From Tectiglobus sp051009975 (GTDB taxonomy: Bacteria > Pseudomonadota > Alphaproteobacteria > Rhizobiales > Hyphomicrobiaceae): DNA of 64,000 nucleotides. The notes beneath the pieces are model-generated. The model made no database searches. It was not told the origin of the DNA and worked only from the letters and a program-made list of their open reading frames with translations. The stretch's first letter is position 1. Every line of letters starts with the position of its first letter. Shown piece by piece: positions 42,014 to 50,979 of this stretch. The translations under genes were made by a program, and so were the position numbers. Location: positions 4,370-68,369 of the forward strand of contig JBPCWA010000510.1 in NCBI GenBank assembly GCA_051009975.1, written 5' to 3'.

Positions 42014-43624
42014 TCAGACGCGGCAGGCCATTCCATCACCGGCTGGGTCAGCCCCGCCATCGAATGTCCCATCGATCATGCGAATTGCATGAACGGCTGG
42101 GCGCAAATAGCTCTGCGCGTGGCGCAGGGTTGGATAACCGAGATCCTGAAGCTCACGCTCGGTCGAGCGGAGGATGCGGTTCGTAACTTCGATCGTATTC
42201 GATGTTGCCATGAAGCGAGGTGCGCAAACAGCTTCTTGGGCCGACATTCCGAAATCAATGACATTCAGGATTGCTTGCAAAATACCCATGGTAATTGTTG
42301 TCCCGCCAGGCGCACCGACAACCAGAAACGGTTCTGCACCTTTGAAAATGATCGTTGGTGAAATAGCGGAAAAACGTGCCTTGCCGGGCGCAAGTGAGCC
42401 GGCGGTGCCCGGGCGAGGATCAAATACCATCATGCAATTATTGTACATGAAGCCGAGGCCATCGGTCACTACACCGGAGCTAGAACCAAGAGAATGTGTC
42501 ATGGAAACACAGTTACCTTGTGTGTCGGCGACGCAAATATGTGTAGTGTCCCGACTTTCCGATCCGCCAGAATTGACCCGTGGGACGATCGTTTTTTTGC
42601 CGCGCCGGATACGATCGGCCATGCGCTTGGCATAAGATTTTGAGCTTAGCTCGTCTATGGGAATATCCAAGAATCGCGGATCGCCCATGCGGGAATCTTT
42701 GTCGACCGTCGCGATCTTCATCGCCTCCGCGACTATTGCAATATAGCTCGATGAGTTGTGGCCCAATTTCTCGAGTTCGAAATTTTCAAGAATATTGAGC
42801 ATCAAGAGGAGCATGAGACCACCGCCGGGCAGCGGATTTGTTGCGACGTGAAAGCCGCGATAATCGGTGACAAAAGGCGCTGCAATTTCCGGTTGGCACG
42901 CAGCTAAGTCGGCGGTTGTGATGAGTCCGCCGTTGGCCTTCATATCGGCAATGATCTGCCGCGAGATTGCTCCAGTGTAGAAGTCGTCAGCGCCGTCCGC
43001 GGCCAGTCGTCTGTATGTTTGACCTAAATCTGGGTTTCGTAAGATTTCGCCGACTCGATAGAGTGTACTGTCAGGCTTGGTATAGATTTTTGCTGTAGCA
43101 GCAAAGTCTTTGAGGCCATGAACGCGGGCGATCCGTCCGTTCTCCTCCCCGCGCGTCCAGAACTCAAAGACCTTTGGTCGAACAACAAATCCTTCTTCAC
43201 AGTAGGTAACGGCCGGCTCTATGACATCAGCCAGTGATCGAGAGCCGTGGCGGGCGAGTGCCGTCGCAAAAGCACGCAGCGTCATTGGTGTCGTCATCGA
43301 CTGATAGCCAATCTCATTGACCCGATCGCGAAGAATAAAGCCAAAGCCGTCATCGCATTCGCGCACAATCCGGTCCTGCCACATTTCAGGGCTAACTGTT
43401 GATGGCGCGCGGCCGTGGAAGTCGATCAATTCGTGCGTGCCACTGTGAGCCATATAAATATGCATTGATCCAAAGCCAGCGATTCCACACATTTGCGGAT
43501 CGACGACCGTTTGTACTAGTGCTGCTCCGATCGCAGCATCAACAACGTTTCCGCCAGCTTTGAGAATATTGAGACCTTCTTCAACGGCCTCAGGCTGTGG
43601 CGCGCAGACCATCCCCTTGGTCAT
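42014..43624 (-). CDS. ggt: Gamma-glutamyltransferase family protein
   Basis: A 536-residue Ntn hydrolase that cleaves or transfers gamma-glutamyl groups. The autocatalytic Thr is in SRDTTHICVADTQGNCVS, following the usual self-cleavage context, and the closing substrate site is VVGAPGGTTITMGILQ. LGSSSGVVTDGLGFMYNNCM is also typical. The N-terminus (MTKGMVCAPQPEAVEEGL) lacks a signal peptide, so it may act in the cytosol, unlike periplasmic E. coli GGT. Convergent with the transglutaminase gene. Confidence 0.93.
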   Translation of the reverse strand: MTKGMVCAPQPEAVEEGLNILKAGGNVVDAAIGAALVQTVVDPQMCGIAGFGSMHIYMAHSGTHELIDFHGRAPSTVSPEMWQDRIVRECDDGFGFILRDRVNEIGYQSMTTPMTLRAFATALARHGSRSLADVIEPAVTYCEEGFVVRPKVFEFWTRGEENGRIARVHGLKDFAATAKIYTKPDSTLYRVGEILRNPDLGQTYRRLAADGADDFYTGAISRQIIADMKANGGLITTADLAACQPEIAAPFVTDYRGFHVATNPLPGGGLMLLLMLNILENFELEKLGHNSSSYIAIVAEAMKIATVDKDSRMGDPRFLDIPIDELSSKSYAKRMADRIRRGKKTIVPRVNSGGSESRDTTHICVADTQGNCVSMTHSLGSSSGVVTDGLGFMYNNCMMVFDPRPGTAGSLAPGKARFSAISPTIIFKGAEPFLVVGAPGGTTITMGILQAILNVIDFGMSAQEAVCAPRFMATSNTIEVTNRILRSTERELQDLGYPTLRHAQSYLRPAVHAIRMIDGTFDGGADPAGDGMACRV

Positions 43625-44052
43625 AACGGTCTACCTCTCACTCTGGAAGCAAGACTCAATGGAGGTCGATAGGTACATCGCGTTTGCCTCTGTCTCAAGA
43701 TTTGACCATGTCTCAACAGAGGCCGGTCTCATAATCTATCGTGCATTTCTACGCGGTTTCAGAAGAAAATGCCGATCGAGTGCACACTGAGTGGTTAGCA
43801 TGAAATTGCGAAATCCTATGACCTGGGTTGACCAAGAGATCAATTACTAGACCGTTCGGACTGAGCGCTGGTTTGCGAAGGCGCGCGGCAAATTGCGCTC
43901 GACTTCTGGCCATGTGGCGTGCGACGGGCATCGCATGCATAACCGGATCGTAAGTGGAGCCATGCGCGCCGAGAGGCATGGCTGTGGCCCTCGGCAGTCA
44001 ACGAAAGACAGGCCGGCCGATACTTGCGTTTGCCAATAAATCAGCGCGGACC
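43625..44052. other. Gap between ggt and the permease gene
   Basis: 428 bp. The ggt promoter should be within the 43625-43800 part. The open frames here are antisense or overlap the permease in another frame and show no family resemblance. No RNA gene or terminator recognised. Confidence 0.45.
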
Positions 44053-45243
44053 TTAAGCGAGATAATTGAGAAGGACGGCTACAAAGAGGGTTTGAGGAAC
44101 AGCAATTGCTGGCAGTGCCAATGCCAATCGCCACGATCCGGTCGTATCCTTCAGGCTCATAATTTCGGTATAGTCGGTAGCGACGCCCGCCATCAGGAAG
44201 GCGAAGCCATTTCCCGGCGCTCCAGCTCGCGTTACGAGATCGGCAGCTAGCGGGGCGGAGCCTTCCGAACAGACTTCTATGACGGTTGCAGCAAGGACCG
44301 TGAGCAGGACACCCATAAGCGTTGGTCCGAACCACTCGGCAAATGCCTCTGCGGGTAAAATTGCGCGCAGCCCTGCAGCAAGGACAACGCCAAAAAGCAA
44401 CCAACGCAAAACCATTCGTGAGCCCTTCAATCCGTCACCCAGCATTGTGGCGGTTCCAACCCAACTGGGTTTGAGCCCTGTCATCCAGACGCGGAGCGCA
44501 TGGCCCAATTTTGCGTCTCCATTAGCGCTCGCTTCTTGACGAGCAGGATTGTCTGGCAAGTGACCATTGGCAACGAGCGCGTCAAAAATCCAACCCGTGG
44601 ACAGGGCTACCAAGGCGGACAAGATGACAAATGCGATAGTATAAACCCAACCGACGAGCGCAATGAGCAACACAGTTAAACTGAGTGAATTCCAAGGGCT
44701 GGCGAGCAAGAAGGCCACGGTTTGACCAATGCTGGCGCCACGCTCATAGAGTTTCATGCCAACCATGAGTATACCGTGGCTGCAGAGATCGAACAGGACA
44801 CCGGCAGCAGTCGCGCGCAGGAGGCCTGTGGAACGGCGGCTGCCGGAAAGTGCCGAAATTACGATCCCGCGTGGAACGCGATCGAGCAAACCGACGAATA
44901 GAATACCAAGGCCGATTCCCCACCACATGGCATTCATAAGATCAAATGTTCCGCGCGCGAAGTGAGCGAAAATCGAGTGGCTGCTGTCTTGACCAACAAT
45001 CAGCCATCCGACGTAACCGAAGGCCACAGCGAAAGCGCTGGACCACAACATCCAATCGATACGAGATCGCTTCGCTTCAGCTCCGGTCAACCCGTGCGCT
45101 GTCGGACAACACGCCGTTGAGATATCCGCGCGTCTGAAACCTCTATCTGTGCCACAATTGAGTGGCTCAGGATCAACTGTGACGCATTGAGAAGGGGCGT
45201 TTGTGTTCGAATCATTTTTGATTGTGTCCACCATGTTCAGCAA
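44053..45243 (-). CDS. Permease, ArsP/DUF318-like, with Cys-rich N-terminal tail
   Basis: A 396-residue membrane protein. After a soluble tail of about 65 residues there are eight or more membrane segments. Two family-type repeats are seen: DLCSHGILMVGMKLYERGAS ... LASPWNSLSLT, and EVCSEGSAPLAADLVTRAGA ... VATDYTEI, resembling the paired C-S-x-G / GAP motifs of DUF318 permeases such as ArsP. The tail contains four cysteines (QCVTV, LNCGT, TACCPT), perhaps a metal or thiol site. The transported compound is unknown. Confidence 0.78.
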   Translation of the reverse strand: MLNMVDTIKNDSNTNAPSQCVTVDPEPLNCGTDRGFRRADISTACCPTAHGLTGAEAKRSRIDWMLWSSAFAVAFGYVGWLIVGQDSSHSIFAHFARGTFDLMNAMWWGIGLGILFVGLLDRVPRGIVISALSGSRRSTGLLRATAAGVLFDLCSHGILMVGMKLYERGASIGQTVAFLLASPWNSLSLTVLLIALVGWVYTIAFVILSALVALSTGWIFDALVANGHLPDNPARQEASANGDAKLGHALRVWMTGLKPSWVGTATMLGDGLKGSRMVLRWLLFGVVLAAGLRAILPAEAFAEWFGPTLMGVLLTVLAATVIEVCSEGSAPLAADLVTRAGAPGNGFAFLMAGVATDYTEIMSLKDTTGSWRLALALPAIAVPQTLFVAVLLNYLA

Positions 45244-45333
45244 GTAGACCTTCCAGTAACTGTAAGGTCAAGGTTCAGCATCCATGGTCCAGAGCTTTTT
45301 TCAACCGCCAAAAGATTATGAGATACATACAGA

Positions 45334-46137
45334 TCAAGTATCAGTTGGCCTTGTCTTTTGAATTGCCCTCCCGGCCAGAAATGCGCGAATATTTTGTTGG
45401 GGTTCGCCGGTCGCATACGCAGTAGACAGCGCATCGATGCCGGCCCAAATACCTTCCTGAACCGAGACTTCTTGCCATTTGTTCATGAGCGCTTTTTGGG
45501 CCTTGATGGCAGTGGGGGCAGCGCGGCAGATGCCGTCGATCCACCTATCTATCTCGGCATCCAGGGTCTCGGGCTGCGCGACTTTCTGGATCAATCCGAA
45601 CTGGAACGCAGTCCTGGCATCATAGGACTGTCCCGTAAGCAACATCTCACGTGTGCGCCCCCAACCAATCTGACCGGGAAGCAGCGCTGCTTCTATTACA
45701 GAAGGCAATCCCAAGTGCACCTCAGGCATCGCGAATGTTGCCGTCGAGGCTGCGGCACGCATGTCGCAGCTAGCCGCGACTTCAAGTCCGGCACCGAGAC
45801 AGTATCCCTTGATCCGGGCGATAACTGGCACAGGACAGGCGCGAATGGCATGGCAGGCTCTGTGCAAATTTGTTATGAAAATGCGAGCGCTGTCCGCGCA
45901 TAGACCGCTGAGTTCATTCAAGTCTGCACCGCCGACGAAGGCACGATCACCAGCACCTGTCAGTATGACGGCGCGAACGTCAAGTTGAGAGCTAACTTTT
46001 TCGAAGTTCTTGGTGAGAGCAATGATCAGGGCGCTCGACAGGCTATTGAGCTTGGCCGGATTGTCGATAGTAATTGTCGCAATCGGTCCGCGGACTTGAT
46101 CTTCTGCTATCGTCAACTGCACGGTTGGATCGCTCAT
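45334..46137 (-). CDS. Enoyl-CoA hydratase/isomerase family protein
   Basis: A 267-residue crotonase. VRAVILTGAGDRAFVGGADL forms the first oxyanion segment and IKGYCLGAGLEVAASCDMR the second. ATFAMPEVHLGLPSVIEAAL follows: the first acidic residue of hydratases is present as Glu in PEVHLGLPS, while the second position is occupied by Ser-Val-Ile-Glu. Hydratase versus isomerase cannot be settled. It stands alone between the permease and a conserved unknown gene. Confidence 0.9.
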   Translation of the reverse strand: MSDPTVQLTIAEDQVRGPIATITIDNPAKLNSLSSALIIALTKNFEKVSSQLDVRAVILTGAGDRAFVGGADLNELSGLCADSARIFITNLHRACHAIRACPVPVIARIKGYCLGAGLEVAASCDMRAAASTATFAMPEVHLGLPSVIEAALLPGQIGWGRTREMLLTGQSYDARTAFQFGLIQKVAQPETLDAEIDRWIDGICRAAPTAIKAQKALMNKWQEVSVQEGIWAGIDALSTAYATGEPQQNIRAFLAGRAIQKTRPTDT

Positions 46138-46320
46138 CCCGATTGTCCATTCTTCAGAAAGCTGCGTGTCATGACCTAGCGCGATCCCGCCGAATACCAG
46201 TATTAGAGTTATGCGCCAATGATTCGTGCCATAAATCCAGAGACGCCATGTGTTTACACTCTATGGAATTGCACGAATATTGCGAATCGAGGCCCAGTAG
46301 TCGAAGGATCGCGACTGTCG

Positions 46321-46950
46321 ATGCCGTTTCAGAACCGTGTAACACCCGATGGCCAGATCGTTGCCACACCAGCGCGGGGAACGCTGATGGGAAATCGTGG
46401 CGGCCAGATGCACCGGGTAGACAAATCGCTCGGACCCAAGCGCTGGGTGACCAAACAGTGGATCACCTGTCGCCTCTCGTACAAGGGGCGATGGCGTGAA
46501 GTGATGGCGCCGAACTCCTACACAGAACTGTTTTTTCTAGACGAAGCAACGTCGTTCGCCGCTGGCCATCGACCGTGTTATGAGTGTCGACGACGGGAAG
46601 CTGTATATTTCTCCGAGCTTTGGGGCGAGGTGTTCGGAGCGGGCGATCGCGCGAAGGCAGGCGATATCGACAACACACTACATTCCGAAAGACTGAGCGC
46701 AGACGGAAGAAAGGCGAGTTTCACGGCGGAGGTCGGCACGTTGCCTACGGCAACGATGGTATTTTGGCGAGATGGAATGTATCTGCTCTTGGCAGGGCGG
46801 ATGCTGAGGTGGTCGCTTGATGGATACGGTGCTGCCGTCGATCCTGATCCGGCACTACAGGTTGAAGTGCTGACGCCACGGAGTACTGTCGAGATTTTTC
46901 GCATGGGTTATGATGCGGATCTGCATGAAACAGCTTTGCGGTTCACGTGA
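46321..46950 (+). CDS. Conserved protein of unknown function with Cys pair
   Basis: A 209-residue protein starting MPFQNRVTPDGQIVATPARG, then TLMGNRGGQMHRVD, RWVTKQWITCRLSYKGR, YTELFFLDEATSFAAGHRPC and YECRRREAVYF. I recognise this as a recurring uncharacterised protein of alphaproteobacteria; GHRPCYECRR looks like a metal or structural Cys pair. In-frame sequence upstream of 46321 (an ATG exists at 46219) does not fit the family. 37 bp separate it from dcd. No function assigned. Confidence 0.75.
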   Translation: MPFQNRVTPDGQIVATPARGTLMGNRGGQMHRVDKSLGPKRWVTKQWITCRLSYKGRWREVMAPNSYTELFFLDEATSFAAGHRPCYECRRREAVYFSELWGEVFGAGDRAKAGDIDNTLHSERLSADGRKASFTAEVGTLPTATMVFWRDGMYLLLAGRMLRWSLDGYGAAVDPDPALQVEVLTPRSTVEIFRMGYDADLHETALRFT

Positions 46951-46987
46951 TCGAGAGAACTAATGCGCATAGCGGGGAGCGAAGTGC

Positions 46988-48097
46988 TTGGGCAAAACTG
47001 ATTGGCAAGACGGCATAATTCCGGCACAGGGCATTCGTTTGCTGATAGCGCAAGACGCCGTCAAATTGGCGCAACCGCTTAAGGGCAATCAACTCCAGCC
47101 AGCAAGTCTCGATTTAAGACTTGGCGGTGTAGCTTATCGTGTTCGGGCCAGCTTTCTGCCTGCGCGTGGCGCTCCGGTGCGCGAGCGTATCGACGCATTG
47201 GCCCTACATCAGATTGACTTGACTGGGGGGGCAGTTCTGGAAACCGGGTGCGTTTACGTCGTGCCATTGATTGAGTCTTTGGCTCTTCCGCAATCAATTG
47301 CTGCCGCCGCAAACCCCAAAAGTTCGACTGGGCGGTTGGATGTTTTCACTCGGGTCATTGCTGATGGAGTAAACGCGTTTGATACGATGCCTGTCGGTTG
47401 CAACGGAGCACTTTTTGCAGAAATCTGCCCGCAGACATTCCCGGTGATAGTTCGTGAGGGCTCAAGTTTGTCGCAGATTCGATTTCGCGTTGGAAATCCC
47501 ACGGAGACGGACGAGTCGCTTCGCTCTCTGCACGCACGCGACACTCTTGTCTCTGGCGGCTCTGCGGCTGATATACAAGGCGGCATTGCTCTTGCCGTCG
47601 ACCTCTCGCGGGAATTTGGGCAGGTCAGTGAGGGGCTGGTTGGGTATCGCGCTAAGCGTAATTCAGGTTTGGTAGATGTTGATGCGCCAGGCTCATGTGC
47701 GGTCGCAGAGTACTGGGAACCGATCCATGCTGAAAAGGCCTCGCGTTTGATTCTAGATCCTGACCAGTTTTACATTTTGGCATCAAAGGAAGCGGTGCAC
47801 GTACCGCCAAGTCACGCCGCGGAGATGGTGCCCTTCAATCCCTTGGTTGGCGAATTTCGTGTCCACTATGCCGGTTTTATGGATCCGGGGTTTGGTCATG
47901 CTAGCGCTGGCGGCAGCGGGGCTAGGGTCGTATTGGAAGTGCGTTCTCACAAGGTCCCCTTTATTCTGGAAGATGGTCAAATTGTTGGTAGACTCATCTA
48001 CGAGAGGATGGCAGAGACGCCGGAAATTCTCTACGGAGACGGTTTAGGCAGCCACTACCAGGCTCAGGGGCTCAAACTTTCCAAACACTTCAAGTAG
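46988..48097 (+). CDS. dcd: 2'-Deoxycytidine 5'-triphosphate deaminase, double-length form
   Basis: Converts dCTP to dUTP. The 369 residues form two dUTPase-like halves, as in the long alphaproteobacterial type. The first half holds NQLQPASLDLRLGGVAYRVR, AAANPKSSTGRLDVFTRVIA and IREG-like VREGSSLSQIRF. The second half holds DPDQFYILASKEAVHVPPSH and GEFRVHYAGFMDPGFG. The start is TTG at 46988 with GGGGAG eight bases upstream; no ATG occurs before residue 130. Confidence 0.92.
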   Translation: MGKTDWQDGIIPAQGIRLLIAQDAVKLAQPLKGNQLQPASLDLRLGGVAYRVRASFLPARGAPVRERIDALALHQIDLTGGAVLETGCVYVVPLIESLALPQSIAAAANPKSSTGRLDVFTRVIADGVNAFDTMPVGCNGALFAEICPQTFPVIVREGSSLSQIRFRVGNPTETDESLRSLHARDTLVSGGSAADIQGGIALAVDLSREFGQVSEGLVGYRAKRNSGLVDVDAPGSCAVAEYWEPIHAEKASRLILDPDQFYILASKEAVHVPPSHAAEMVPFNPLVGEFRVHYAGFMDPGFGHASAGGSGARVVLEVRSHKVPFILEDGQIVGRLIYERMAETPEILYGDGLGSHYQAQGLKLSKHFK

Positions 48098-48294
48098 ATC
48101 GTTGCTAGGGAAGTTTGACGCCGGACGCGCCGCCTGGCCAAGCAGTTTAAATACGGTCCGCAGTGGTTGGCGGGCTTCGCGATATGACAGTTCTTGTTCA
48201 TGCCCTTCGCATTCTGTTGCTTGGTTATGTTGCCTCGCCGGCCCCCGGCTGCAGCAGTTCCGGCTCCAGATGTTCCTGCAGAACGTATTCGATG

Positions 48295-48744
48295 TTAGGG
48301 ACAGTCTAGTGCGACCTGAGCGGACGCTTGGTTATTGTATTCGTTCTCTTCCTCGAACACATTCTCGGGATCGACCGTAAGCCGCACTTTATGCATGCCA
48401 GTCAACTTGGGTGTATTGTTGGATCGGATGCGAACCGGTACTGTAACAGACTCGCGTGGACGCATAGTATTGACGAAGCGGTCGTTGCCTAAGACTTCTG
48501 GATAATTTTTGAGTTGAGAGGCGAGCATGACCTTGGTTGTAAAAATCTGTCCTTGACCTTGGCCAACATTGGTAACGCGAACGGATCCGGTGATGAGGGG
48601 CGCGCGACCACTACAGTCTCCAGTGGCATGCAAATCTACCGCCGTGATCGTCAGATCCGGTAGATCACGAGCAGCGACATGGAACGTGGCGAATGCCGAC
48701 AGAATGGCCGATACCGCGACGAGCAAGACGTAGCGAGAAATCAC
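48295..48744 (-). CDS. Secreted CARDB-like domain protein
   Basis: A 149-residue protein with a signal peptide (SRYVLLVAVSAILSAFATFH, cleavage near AARD) and one CARDB-type beta-sandwich: PDLTITAVDL, SVRVTNVGQGQ, RPRESVTVPVRI, KVRLTVDPENVFEEENEYNN. CARDB domains are adhesion-like modules in exported proteins. It overlaps dapE by ATGA (48741-48744), so it is translated with it, but no functional link to lysine synthesis is evident. Confidence 0.8.
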   Translation of the reverse strand: MISRYVLLVAVSAILSAFATFHVAARDLPDLTITAVDLHATGDCSGRAPLITGSVRVTNVGQGQGQIFTTKVMLASQLKNYPEVLGNDRFVNTMRPRESVTVPVRIRSNNTPKLTGMHKVRLTVDPENVFEEENEYNNQASAQVALDCP

Positions 48745-49931
48745 GCGAAATATCCTTCGATCAAGCGTTCGTAGATCGACGTCAACTGATGCATGTGGTC
48801 AACAGGACAGCACTCGTCAATTTGATGGATCGTCTTGTTAACAAGACCCAGCTCAATTACCGGACAATACGCTTGTATGAAGCGGGCATCGGATGTGCCG
48901 CCGCTGGTGGAAAGCTTGGGTACCAGCCCCGTGACACTCTGAACAGCTGCAATAGTTGCGTCGACGAGTTGACCACCGGGCTTTGTCAGGAAAACGTCGC
49001 CAGTTCCCTCAAACGCCAGGTCGAAATGGGCGTCGACGCTCTCGGCTGCAGCGTGGCACTGTTCTCGGATCCAAGCTTCCATTTTAGGGCGGGTCCAATT
49101 GTCGTTGTAACGCACGTTGAGCGTTGCCCGTGCGTGCCCAGGGATTACATTTGCCGCGGTGTTCGGGACGGAGATGAGGGTAAATTGGAGGCGTGACGGT
49201 TCAAACGCGTCGCTGCCAGAATCAATTGATATCGATGACAAACGATCGATAATTCTCGCCAGCTTTGGAACCGGATTGTCGGCCAGTTGTGGATAGGCGG
49301 CATGTCCTTGTTTGCCTTGAACGGCAATATGAGCAGTCACGCTGCCCCGCCGACCGATTTTGATCATGTCACCAATCCGGCTAGGACAGCTTGGTTCGCC
49401 GACAAGGCAAGCGTCGAGTTTTTCCTCCTGCGCGACCAACCAATTGAGCACCTTGCTCGTTCCGTTTATGGCAGCGCCTTCCTCATCACCCGTAATGAGA
49501 AGGGACACTGATCCCCGCAGCCCACCGCGTCGTTCAATACTCCGCGCCGCAGCTGCAACGAAACAGGCGATAGCGCCCTTCATGTCAACCGCTCCGCGCC
49601 CGTATATTACGCCGCCATGTATTTCAGCCCCGAACGGCGGATAGGTCCATTCGCTCTCCTCGCCTGGAGGCACTACGTCAGTGTGTCCAGCAAAGCATAA
49701 ATTCGGGCTTTGGGCCCCAAAGCGAGCATAAGTGTTATCAACGTCGGATGTTCCTGGTTCAGAAAATGTCAGTCGGTGAACGGTGAAACCGACCGATTCC
49801 AAAAGACTCTGCAGGACGTCCTGCGCTCCGCAGTCGCGCGGCGTAACGGATGGGCATCTCAGCAACGCCTGCGCAATGGAGACCGGATCGCGCACATCAA
49901 TGGTAGATGTTGTCTCTGTTTGATTGGTCAT
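48741..49931 (-). CDS. dapE: Succinyl-diaminopimelate desuccinylase
   Basis: Zinc enzyme of the succinylase branch of lysine/diaminopimelate synthesis; 396 residues, slightly longer than usual. The metal site starts with FAGHTDVVPPG (His83, Asp85); VIYGRGAVDMKGAIACFVAA has the bridging Asp, ITGDEEGAAINGT the catalytic Glu pair, and LSTSGGTSDARFIQAY and ELGLVNKTIHQIDECC complete it. dapD lies 1.7 kb upstream on the same strand and lysA 6 kb away. Confidence 0.95.
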   Translation of the reverse strand: MTNQTETTSTIDVRDPVSIAQALLRCPSVTPRDCGAQDVLQSLLESVGFTVHRLTFSEPGTSDVDNTYARFGAQSPNLCFAGHTDVVPPGEESEWTYPPFGAEIHGGVIYGRGAVDMKGAIACFVAAAARSIERRGGLRGSVSLLITGDEEGAAINGTSKVLNWLVAQEEKLDACLVGEPSCPSRIGDMIKIGRRGSVTAHIAVQGKQGHAAYPQLADNPVPKLARIIDRLSSISIDSGSDAFEPSRLQFTLISVPNTAANVIPGHARATLNVRYNDNWTRPKMEAWIREQCHAAAESVDAHFDLAFEGTGDVFLTKPGGQLVDATIAAVQSVTGLVPKLSTSGGTSDARFIQAYCPVIELGLVNKTIHQIDECCPVDHMHQLTSIYERLIEGYFA

Positions 49932-50034
49932 TGGGCCTCATGATCGAAACTCGCTGGCCGGATCGAAAGAACTCGACCGACAGAAAATCCTTTAAAGCTG
50001 ACAAAACGCGTGCGATGAGATACCTTTCCCCGGG

Positions 50035-50550
50035 TCAGACGCAGGCCCTCGGTGCTAAGATGGCAACGCCAGTCTCGTCAAACACTCCGTCGATATACTG
50101 CAGTCGTCCGTCAGGTGCGCTCAACCGGGCGCTGGCCTTTCCGCCTTGAATTTCGCCAAAAGTCAGATGGTCCGTGTCAGTATCGCGACCGATGCGATCG
50201 TCCAAATCGACGAGATATGTAAAGTTCTTGCCCTCCACAAACCCGCTGAACGTGAGTTGTCCGTGTCGGTCGCCCTCAGTTAGACCTTCTACTGATTTCA
50301 GTTTGACATCACCATCATTGCGCAATTCCGCTGCGCCGTATCCAGTGTCAACATACGCTAGACCGTCCGAGGAATTGAGGTCCAGCTCGATCAATTGGAT
50401 AGTCAATCCTGGTCCACTGACGAACTCGAACCGAAAATAGTCTGGTGAGGCTTCGGCAAAAACTATCCTTACCTGGGGACCACAGGCGGCCGCGGATTGG
50501 GCCAAGGCAATGCACATAAGGGACGAAATAGCGACGACCCACAGTCTCAT
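50035..50550 (-). CDS. Secreted protein of unknown function
   Basis: About 171 residues from the start at 50550: MRLWVVAISSLMCIALAQSA is a good signal peptide, with cleavage near AAAC. The mature part is acidic and beta-rich (GLTIQLIELDLNSSDGLAYV, GQLTFSGFVEGKNFTYLVDL) and ends AILAPRACV, leaving two cysteines near the termini that could form a disulfide. Longer starts at 50583 and 50595 are possible. It resembles secreted aggregation-factor-like proteins of marine alphaproteobacteria only loosely; no function assigned. Confidence 0.65.
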   Translation of the reverse strand: MRLWVVAISSLMCIALAQSAAACGPQVRIVFAEASPDYFRFEFVSGPGLTIQLIELDLNSSDGLAYVDTGYGAAELRNDGDVKLKSVEGLTEGDRHGQLTFSGFVEGKNFTYLVDLDDRIGRDTDTDHLTFGEIQGGKASARLSAPDGRLQYIDGVFDETGVAILAPRACV

Positions 50551-50979
50551 CCGATTTGCGTCAACGCTCACGCTGCACTCCATTGGTTTGACCAAGACGG
50601 CATTGCAGTGTTTCTGAGATAGCCGAAGAGATGCTCATCACGTGCTCCGTACTGAGGCACTTTGTTGCACGCGCTACGCGAAAGTGCATCGCACCGCAAA
50701 ACTTTGGCTTCGCATGGGACACATGCGCGCCAGATGCGGAAAATTGATCTGCAATAGTGTTATTTTGTCGGACCCTTCCTTGTCGGATCGGTCTCTGCCT
50801 CTGTGCGCCCCTAGGCAGAGCACATCCCGACCATGGGAGATGCTTTCTGCGGCCTCGACCATTTGATGATGCGCGAGATGCAATCAAGACCATGTTCGCT
50901 CAACGCCACGTGTCATCTACTCTATTCGCGTCTACATTCGCGTCTACCGGCTCTCAATATTGCGTGTGCATCAGGTCAG
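50551..50979. other. Gap with a 12-bp tandem duplication
   Basis: About 430 bp. ATTCGCGTCTAC is repeated exactly at 50924-50935 and 50936-50947. TTGTCGGA also recurs at short distance near 50765-50785. No gene or RNA recognised. The promoter of the secreted-protein gene should be in the lower part. Confidence 0.55.

Noticed and set aside
42014..43624. ggt as a member of the transglutaminase/ATP-grasp operon
   Set aside because: It is on the opposite strand and convergent, so it cannot share the transcript; only a functional link is possible.
43749..44404. Minus-strand frames overlapping the permease 3' end and the following gap
   Set aside because: The larger one is an alternate frame of the permease gene; the smaller has no ribosome site or family match.
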